Position numbers and translations under genes: made by a program. Source: Bubalus kerabau (lineage: Eukaryota; Chordata; Mammalia; Artiodactyla; Bovidae). Taken from it: 64,000 bases of DNA. Every line of letters begins with the position of its first letter. Position 1 is the stretch's first letter. The notes under the pieces are model-generated. The model saw only the letters and a program-made list of their open reading frames with translations, was not told the origin of the DNA and did no database searches. The stretch covers positions 114,018,001 through 114,082,000 of the forward strand of contig NC_073624.1 in the NCBI RefSeq assembly GCF_029407905.1, given 5' to 3'. Shown one piece after another: positions 57,008 to 64,000 of this stretch.

Positions 57008-58720
57008 GCTTCTACTTTTTTTTTTTTCAAGATTGTGATTATTTTATTTTTTTAATTTATAATGTATTTATTTTAATTAGAGGCTAATTACTTTACAATA
57101 TTGTATTGGTTTTGCTATACATCAACATGAATCCGCCAGGGGTGTACACGTGTTCCCAATCCTGAACCCCCCACCCACCTCCCTCCCCATACCATCCCTC
57201 TGGGTCATCCCAGTGCACCAGCCCCAAGCATTGAACCTGGACTGGCAATTCGTTTCTTATATGATATTATACATGTTTCAATGCCATTCTCCCAAATCAT
57301 TCCCCCTACCCCCCATAGAGTCCAAAAGACTGTTCTATACATCTGTGTCTCTTTTGCTGTCTCGCATACAGGGTTATTGTTACCATCTTTCTAAATTCCA
57401 TATATATGCGTTAGTATACTGTATTGGTGTTTTTCTTTCTGGCTTACTTCACTCTGTATAATAGGCTCCAGTTTCATCCACCTCATTAGAACTGATTCAA
57501 ATGTATTCTTTTTAATGGCTGAGTAATACACCATTGTGTACATGTATCAAAGCTTTCTTATCCATTCATCTGCTGATGGACATCTAGGTTGCTTCCATGT
57601 CCTGGCTATTATAAACAGTGTTGCGATGAACATTGGGGTACACGTGTCTCTTTCAATTCTGGTTTCCTCGGTGTGTATGCCCAGCAGTGGGATTGTTGGG
57701 TCGTATAGCAGTTTTATTTCCAGTTTTTTAAGGAATCTCCACACTGTTCTCCATAGTGGCTGTACTAGTTTGCATTCCCACCAACAGTGTAAGAGGGTTC
57801 CCATTTCTCCACATCCTCTCCAGCATTTATTGCTTGTACTAATAATGAGAAAATAGAAAGAGAAATTAAGGAAACAATCCCTTTCACCATTGCAATGAAA
57901 AGAATAAAATACTTAGGAACTCCGGGAGTTGGTGATGGACAGGGAGGCCTGGCATGCTGTGATTCATGGGGTCACTAAGAGTCAGATATGACTGAGTGAC
58001 TGAACTGAACTGAACTGAAAGAAACTAAAGACCTATATATAGAAAACTATAAAACACTGGTGAAAGAAATAAAAGAGGACACTAATAGATGGAGAAATAT
58101 ACCGTGTTCATGGATCGGAAGAATCGATATAGTGAAAATGGGTATACTACCCAAAGCAATCTATAGATTCAATGCAATCCCTATCAAGCTACCAACGGTA
58201 TTTTTCACAGAGCTAGAACAAATAATTTCACAATTTGTATGGAAATACAAAAAACCTTGAATAGCCAAAGCTATCTTGAGAAAGAAGACTGGAACTGGAG
58301 GAATCAACCGGCCTGACTTCAGGCTCTACTACAAAAGCCACAGTCATCAAGACAGTATGGTACTGGCACAGAGACAGAAATATAGATCAGTGGAACAAAA
58401 TAGAAAGCCCAGAGATAAACCCACGCACCTATGGACACCTTATCTTTACAAAGGAGGCAAGAATATAAAATGGAGAAAAGACAATCTCTTTAACAAGTGG
58501 TGCTGGGAAAACTGGTTCCACTTGTAAAAGAATGAAACTCGAACACTTTCTAACACTATACACAAAAATAAACTCAAAATGGATTAAAGATCTAAACATA
58601 AGACCAGAAACTATAAAAATCTTAGAGGAGAACATAGGCAAAACACTCTCCGACATAAATCACAGTAGGATCCTCTATGACCCACCTCCCAGAATACTGG
58701 AAATAAAAGCTTCTACTTTT
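57008..58720. mobile_element. Twin-primed bovine L1 insertion
   Basis: 57020-57840 is an L1 3' part on the minus strand, starting with a poly(T) run and ending in ORF2. 57841-58708 is an earlier part of L1 ORF2 on the plus strand (e.g. VKMGILPKAIYRFNAIPIKLP, FVWKYKKP, NIRPETIKILEENIG). A perfect 12-bp target duplication, GCTTCTACTTTT, flanks the whole unit (57008-57019 and 58709-58720). This is the standard mark of one L1 insertion with 5' inversion. A BovB 3' piece lies inside the inverted half. Confidence 0.9.
57918..58020 (+). mobile_element. BovB 3' terminal piece inside L1
   Basis: About 100 bp, 'TCCGGGAGTTGGTGATGGAC' to the TGAACTGAACTGAA run. L1 text stops at 'TTAGGAAC' and resumes at 'AGAAACTAAAGACC'. 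I see no target duplication, and about 10-15 L1 bases seem to be missing at the site. Confidence 0.85.
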
Positions 58721-58826
58721 GATTTTCCAAATTCTCCATCATTTCCCATTTCTGTGTAGTGGTCCATTTAGCTGTAGCACTGAAACTTTATATGCCTGAA
58801 TATGTTTGCATTCATTTGAAGCAAAG

Positions 58827-59100
58827 AGTGGTAGGTGATAATATATTGCATTATTTTAATTTGTACTAGTGTGATATACAATTTTGATCATTTTTAAATT
58901 GTGTATTCCACTTTTATAAATTATATGATATATACTTTTCAAATTCTAAATGTACAAGTGTGGGACTTTTCGCCTGGATTTACATCAGGTGATTCATACT
59001 TTTTTATTCTCATTCTCAAGATATTTAAATGTATTAATATAAAACAGCCAATTTCATCATTATTTATTTTAAAATTATATCTGTATATCTTTACATAATC
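58827..59100 (-). mobile_element. Old L1 3' region, reverse orientation (right part)
   Basis: 'GTGATAATATATTGCATTAT', 'TTTAATTTGTACTAGTGTGA' and following text resemble the reversed L1 segment expected after 56900. The match is weak. Confidence 0.4.
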
Positions 59101-59490
59101 TGTCTCCACATATTTTCTGCTTCTTATTAATTGGATTTTTCAGAATTTTGCTTTTTAAACTTAATGGATAATTTTTTTAATTGTACTCATTTTCAGTATA
59201 CTAATTTAGGGTTTATTGATACTACTATTTAGGACTTTGATTTTACCACATGAAACTGAGTTTCTAATATTCACATTCTAGCTTCCTTAGTTGAATAGCT
59301 TTTCTGTTTTATTAATTATGTATTTGAAGATTGCAATTTACATCTATTTTTAAAATCATGACATTTTCAAGTTCAGGGAAAAAAGCATAGAGAATAACAT
59401 GGCATGCCTACACATAATTATCATTTAGTTATGTCAATTTTTTTTTATTTTGGCAATACTTGCTATAGATAATTTTTAAGAAATAAAAAA
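59101..59490. other. Unassigned AT-rich sequence
   Basis: Nothing recognised. Confidence 0.4.
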
Positions 59491-59580
59491 TGACTATTAG
59501 TTTGCTACAACTGCCTACCAAGGTACCCCAAACCAGGTGACTTAAGAAGAGAAATTAATCATTTCACAGTTCTGGTTAAC
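59491..59580 (-). mobile_element. MLT1-type LTR end, reverse orientation
   Basis: 'TTAGTTTGCTACAACTGCC', 'CAGGTGACTTAAGAAGAGAA' and 'ATTTCACAGTTCTGG' match the reversed 3' end of an MLT1 LTR. Confidence 0.6.
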
Positions 59581-60320
59581 ATTTTATTAACATTTTCCCA
59601 ATGTTATTATTTGGGATGGATGTGTTTATAATTTGAGAGTGTTCCATATTCATTCTGGATCCTTGCGTATTTCACATATCTTCTTTCCGTTAATGGCTTC
59701 TCTTAACTCTTCACTCATGGGGGTTGTTGTTTTGCCTTTTTTTTTTTTTTTTTCTTTTTCCTATGGGTATGTGGTACAAAAACCTTTCATTTTAATTAGG
59801 CAATATGAAACTTTAAAATGATTATTTATTATTTGGGGCATTTTCTAAAAGAAAAAAAAAAAACCTTCTGTAGAAATTGTGTCAATTGGATTTAAAGCCT
59901 TGAAAACACTTGAAAAACTCAGCAATAAAAAGGACACAAGTTTTGTGTGTATATGTGCACGTGCATGTGTAAACACAACATGAGTGCACACAAATAATTG
60001 CTACAGGTCAGAATCCATTTGAATGAATTTTACATTTGGAAAAGCAGTGATCTTGACAGTATTTTTTTAGTGATCCATTCTTTCCACACTGATTGGTTAT
60101 GTTACCTTATTCATACTTCAACTTTCTAAATGAATGAGGATCCATCTCTAGGCTCACTATTCTGGTTCTTTGCTGTATTTATTGTCTTACTATTTAAGAC
60201 AACCAAGTTTTCTTAATCACTAGGGCATTTTAACAGTAAATTTTGCTATTTGCAGGAAAAATCATATTTTGTTGTCTTTCAAAATTACCTGAGCTGCCCC
60301 TGGTCTTTTGTACATGTATA
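59581..60320. other. Unassigned AT-rich sequence
   Basis: A T run at about 59739-59753 is the only simple feature. No gene seen. Confidence 0.45.
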
Positions 60321-61275
60321 TGCACATGGAACAACAGACTGGTTCCAAATAGGAAAAGGAGTATGTCAAGGCTGTATATTGTCACCCTGCTTATTTAACT
60401 TCTATGCAGAGTACATCATGAGAAATGCTGGACTAGAAGAAACACAAGCTGGAATCAAGATTGCCAGGAGAAATATCAATCACCTCAAATATGCAGGTGA
60501 CACCACCCTTGTGGCAAAAAGTGAAGGGGAACTCAAAAGCTTCTTGATGAAAGTGAAAGTGGAGAGTGAAAAAGTTGGCTTAAAGCTCAACATTCAGAAA
60601 ATGAAGATCATGGCATCCGGTCCCACCACTTCATGGGAAATAGATGGGGAAACAGTGGAAACAGTGTCAGACTTTATTTTGGGGGGCTCCAAAATCACTG
60701 CAGATTGTGACTGCAGCCATGAAATTAAAAGACGCTTATTCCTTGGAAGGAAAGTTATGACCAACCTAGATAGTATATTCAAAAGCAGAGATATTACTTT
60801 GCCAACAAAGGTCCGTCTAGTCAAAGCTGTGGTTTTTCCAGTGGTCATGTATGGATGTGAGAGTTGGACTGTGAAGAAGGCTGAGCCCCGAAGAATTGAT
60901 GCTTTTGAACTGTGGTGTTGGAGAAGACTCTTGAGAGTCCCTTGGACTGCAAGGAGATCCAACCAGTCCATTCTGAAGGAGATCAGCCCTGGGATTTCTT
61001 TGGAAGGAATGATGCTAAAGCTGAAACTCCAGTATTTTGGCCACCTCATGCAAAGAGTTGACTCATTGGAAAAGACTCTGATGCTGGGAGGGATTGGGGG
61101 CAGGAAGAGAAGGGGACGACAGAGGATGAGATGGCTGGATGGCATCACTGACTCGATGAACGTAAGTCTGAGTGAACTGTGGGAGTTGGTGATGGACAAG
61201 GAGGCCTGGCGTGCTGCGATTCATGGGGTCACAAAGAGTCGGACAGGACTGAGCGACTGAACTGACTGACTGATG
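60321..61275 (+). mobile_element. BovB LINE, 5'-truncated, best-preserved frame
   Basis: About 950 bp from the RT domain ('ACATGGAACAACAGACTGG') to the GACTGAACTGACTGACTGA end. The whole remaining coding part is open with no stop. Confidence 0.93.
60322..61260 (+). pseudogene. BovB RT/C-terminal fragment, open but catalytically altered
   Basis: An open frame covers the end of the reverse transcriptase and the whole C-terminal domain (about 312 codons of BovB origin; the open frame itself begins in flanking DNA at 60250). Visible in order: GKGVCQGCILSPCLFNFYAEYIM (RT motif region), then the active-site box reading YAGDTT at 60490-60501, where other copies here read YADDTT, then the C-terminal domain with MYGCESWTVKKAE, YFGHLMQRVDSLEK and RQRMRWLDGITDS. 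The Asp-to-Gly change at the metal-binding pair would abolish polymerase activity in known RTs. The endonuclease and RT fingers are absent, so this is no functional gene. An intact frame in a truncated copy suggests a fairly young insertion. Confidence 0.88.
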
Positions 61276-61501
61276 CTTTCTTGAGTCAGCTTGCTCCTCC
61301 TGAAAACTCTTGCTGGAATGTTGATTGGAAAGTATTGGCTTTTTGCTTATTTGAGGATGATTTGAGCTAACCAAGTTAGAGATTTTTCTAACCATTACAT
61401 TTTATAATTTCCATTTACTTGGGTGTTCTTTTATGCTCCTCAATGTTTTAAAACTTTCCCCACATATTCTTGAATATATTGTCAGATTTATTTGTATGTA
61501 A

Positions 61502-61796
61502 CATAAGATTCTAGAGAAGGCGATGGCACCCAACTCCAGTACTCTTGCCTGGAAAATCCATGGACGGAGGAGCCTGGTAGGCTGCAGTCCATGGGGTCGC
61601 TAAGAGTCGGATATGACTGAGCGACTTCACTTTCACTTTTCACTTTCACTCATTGGAGAAGGAAATGGCAACCCACTCCAGGGATCTTGCCTGGAGAATC
61701 CCAGGGATGGGGGAGCTTGGTGAGCTGCTGTCTATGGGGTCACACAGAGTCAGACACGACTGAAGCAACTTAGCAGCAGCAGCACCATAAGATTCT
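61502..61796 (+). mobile_element. BovA2 SINE
   Basis: Body 61513-61785 with both monomers and an (AGC)4-like tail. A perfect 11-bp target duplication, CATAAGATTCT, lies at 61502-61512 and 61786-61796. Confidence 0.94.
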
Positions 61797-62320
61797 GTGA
61801 ATATTTTGTGTAGGTCTTTTTCTTCTCTTGTGTTTCCTGCCTAGAGAAGTTCCTTTAGCACTTGTAAAGCTGGTTTGGTGGTGATGAATTCTCTTAACTT
61901 TTCCTTATCTGGAAAGCTTTTGACTTCCCTGTCAAGGGTCTTCCTTCTCTAGACAGGAAACTCAAGAAAGGAAACAAACCCAAAACAATTAAGAAAATGG
62001 TAACATATTGATAATCACCTTAAATATAAATGGATTAAATGCACTAGCAAAAAGACATAGACTTGTTGGGAAGATGAAAGTGTGTGCATGTATGCACTTC
62101 CACTTGCCACATCACTCTGTTTAACTCCCAGAATTGTATGTAATTATTTATACTGTTAGGTTAATCATGTTTCCATTAAGGCTTGCAACTGTAATGATCT
62201 TTTATTTTTTGTCTGGCTATTGATTGTGAAAACTGATAAACATTTTTTTACTACTGTGATTATGTAACTATTATCTGCTTAATGCCATTGTATCATGACT
62301 GGTCAACAGAAAATAATAGA
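61797..62320. other. Unassigned AT-rich sequence
   Basis: Nothing recognised with confidence. 'GAAGTTCCTTTAGCACTTG' to 'TGACTTCCCTGTCAAGG' may be a small old-L1 piece. Confidence 0.4.
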
Positions 62321-62321
62321 A

Positions 62322-62395
62322 TTTGCAGGGAAGCCTGGGGTGCTGAAGTACATGGGGTTGCAAACAGACAAGACTGAGCGATTGAACTGAACTGT
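62322..62395 (+). mobile_element. BovB/Bov SINE 3' terminal piece
   Basis: About 70 bp, 'CAGGGAAGCCTGGGGTGCTG' to 'GAGCGATTGAACTGAACTG'. The BovB and Bov-tA 3' ends are shared, but the TGAACTGAACTG end favours BovB. Confidence 0.75.
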
Positions 62396-62431
62396 ATCAC
62401 TAAAACTATCATTTAATAGAAAAATCTTGTA

Positions 62432-62570
62432 ATCACGCTTTAAAATTCGGATGTATATCAGAATTACCTTGGAATTTTTGAAAAATACAAATGCTTAGGT
62501 GTTGATATTCTCCAAAGCTTCAGATGTCTTTCTAATGACCAGCCATGTTTAAAAACGACTATATGATAAT
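62432..62570 (+). mobile_element. MER5-type hAT DNA transposon fragment
   Basis: 'ATGTATATCAGAATTACCTT', 'TTTTTGAAAAATACAAATGC' and 'TCTAATGACCAGCCATGTTT' follow the MER5 order. Diverged. Confidence 0.55.
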
Positions 62571-63370
62571 GTTTTATTTTATTTAGTTTGTTTCACTTTT
62601 GCTATTTCATATTAGTGCTCCCATTTCATTTAGTTTGTTTTCCAATTTCTCCATCTCTTTTTTGTGTGTGCTTGTTCTTTCTCAAGCCTTTATCAAGCAT
62701 AGTAGAAAAGTTTTTGCATACATGTATATAAATAGTATATATAATATTTACACATATTTTAGGAAACATGAATTTTTGCCTAGCTAAAAAATTTATGATA
62801 TTTTGATTCCACCTGTTTGATTTAGTATGAGAGAATGCTAGATTTCTAACTTATATTCACTCTAAACTTAGATATATTTCCACATATTTTGGCATGTAGT
62901 AAACTGCTAAAAGTCTAAAAAGTTTATAATTTTAATGATTTAAAGACAAAAGAACTGAATGAGGCTTGAAACTTCTAATCCAATTCTGAGTATATGAAGA
63001 AATACTATATAGTAAAAAACCCAAAACAAAATAGGAAATTAACATGTGATACAGTATTATTAACCAAAATACATATTTTGTTCAAATTTCACAAACTTTT
63101 ATGCTAGTGTCCATTATTTGTTTTCATACCTTATTCAAGATTCCACATTGTATTTAGTTGCATTGAGAAGCTTCAGCTGCATACAACAAATTCAGATATA
63201 TTCTCTTTTCATTTTTATTCTGTCACAAATATTTTCTTATTTTCCTTGTTATGGCTTCTTAGATACATCCACTTAAAAGTGGATATCTAATCTCAAAATA
63301 CATGGGGTTTTAAAAGTATATTTATTATTGATTTTTCATTTAAAAGCTTTCCTCTCTGCCAATCATCCCC
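62571..63370. other. Unassigned AT-rich sequence
   Basis: Nothing recognised. Confidence 0.45.
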
Positions 63371-63892
63371 TGTATCTGATGCAAAGAACTGACTCATTTG
63401 AAAAGACCTTGATGCTGGGAAAGATTGAAGGCGGAGGGGAAGGGGACGACAGAGGATGAGATGGTTGGATGGCATCACCGATTCAATGGACATGAGTTTG
63501 AGTAAACTCTGGGAGTTGGTCAGAGAAGGCGATGGCATCCCACTCTAGTACTCTTGCCTGGAAAATCCCATGGATGGAGGAGCCTGGTAGGCTGCGGTCC
63601 ATGGGGTCGCGAAGAGTCGGACACAACTGAGCGACTTCATTTTCACTTTTCACTTTCATGCATTGGAAAAGGCAATGGCAACCCACTCCAGTGTTCTTGC
63701 CTGGAGAATCCCAGGGACGGGGGAGCCTGGTGGGCTGCTGTCTATGGGGTCGCACAGAGTCGGACACGACTGAAGCGACTTAGCTGCAGCAGCAGCAGCC
63801 AGGAGTTGGTGAGGGACAGGGAGGCCTGGAGTGCTGCAGTCCATGGGGTTGCAAAGAGTTGGACACGACTGAGCGACTGAACTGAACTGAAA
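63371..63892 (+). mobile_element. BovB 3' fragment split by BovA2
   Basis: BovB text runs at 63373-63520 ('GATGCAAAGAACTGACTC' to 'GGGAGTTGGT') and resumes at 63802-63890 ('GGAGTTGGTGAGGGACAGGG' to GAACTGAACTGAA). The gap holds a BovA2. Confidence 0.9.
63512..63810 (+). mobile_element. BovA2 SINE nested in BovB
   Basis: Body 63521-63801, both monomers, ending in (AGC)n. A perfect 9-bp target duplication, GGAGTTGGT, lies at 63512-63520 and 63802-63810 and is BovB sequence. BovA2 is therefore the younger of the two. Confidence 0.95.
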
Positions 63893-64000
63893 TTTATTGA
63901 GGTTTCCCATGGCTAAGTCAACTCTCTCTCTTGGTAAAGGTCACATTACACTTGAAAATATGTGAGCTATTTTCAAATATCTTTTGATATTGATTTCTAA

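Noticed and set aside
1..64000. CRISPR arrays, operons, bacterial or phage systems
   Set aside because: Repeat content is mammalian throughout. No spaced short repeats, ribosome-binding sites or compact coding were seen.

Overview
The window is ruminant nuclear DNA, most likely bovid (cattle, sheep, goat or a close relative). The evidence is the repeat content: BovB/RTE LINE copies, Bov-tA and BovA2 SINEs, CHR-type tRNA-Glu SINEs and a bovine-type L1, together with older mammalian MIR, L2, MLT1, MER5 and L1M remnants. The sequence is AT-rich, and I find no intact protein-coding gene. The long open frames belong to LINEs, to antisense frames of SINEs, or to a processed pseudogene. The region reads as intergenic or deep-intronic DNA. 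All family names come from recognising the sequence by eye, not from a database search.

Layout: 1-9.5 kb holds an LTR-like stretch, BovA2 and Bov-tA SINEs, an L1 3' end, an MLT1 LTR, an MIR split by an L1 that itself holds a tiny SINE head, and a 1.6 kb antisense BovB. 9.9-14.8 kb holds a small diverged duplication around two Bov-tA copies and a 2.9 kb old L1 broken up by younger SINE and BovB pieces. 14.93-15.89 kb is a solo endogenous-retrovirus LTR with a 6-bp target duplication. 17.7-20.4 kb is a processed pseudogene of the CNTNAP2 C-terminus plus 3' UTR, itself interrupted by a BovB and a BovA2. 21.9-25.9 kb is a nearly full-length but dead BovB inserted in an L2.

26-36 kb holds MIR, Bov-tA, L1 and L2 remnants and a 2.3 kb BovB. 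36.05-37.47 kb is a BovB with an inverted 5' segment. 38-45 kb is sparse, with Bov-tA, an L1 tail, BovA2, MIR, MER5 and a small CpG-rich patch. 45.3-48.4 kb has an internally deleted BovB and a 5'-truncated BovB. 49-56 kb is mostly unassigned, with old L1, MIR and CHR pieces. 57.0-58.7 kb is a twin-primed L1 lying in an older L1. 60.3-64 kb has the best-preserved BovB reading frame, two BovA2 copies and small fragments.

Nothing works as a gene system here. What can be read is a layered insertion history: MIR/L2/MLT1, then L1M, then BovB and Bov-tA, then BovA2 and bovine L1. Target-site duplications date several events relative to one another. The most informative single item is the CNTNAP2 retrocopy. 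It has a clear target duplication, a poly(A) signal and tail, two in-frame stops and a 79-nt leader that may come from an alternative first exon. I do not see a previously undescribed functional system.
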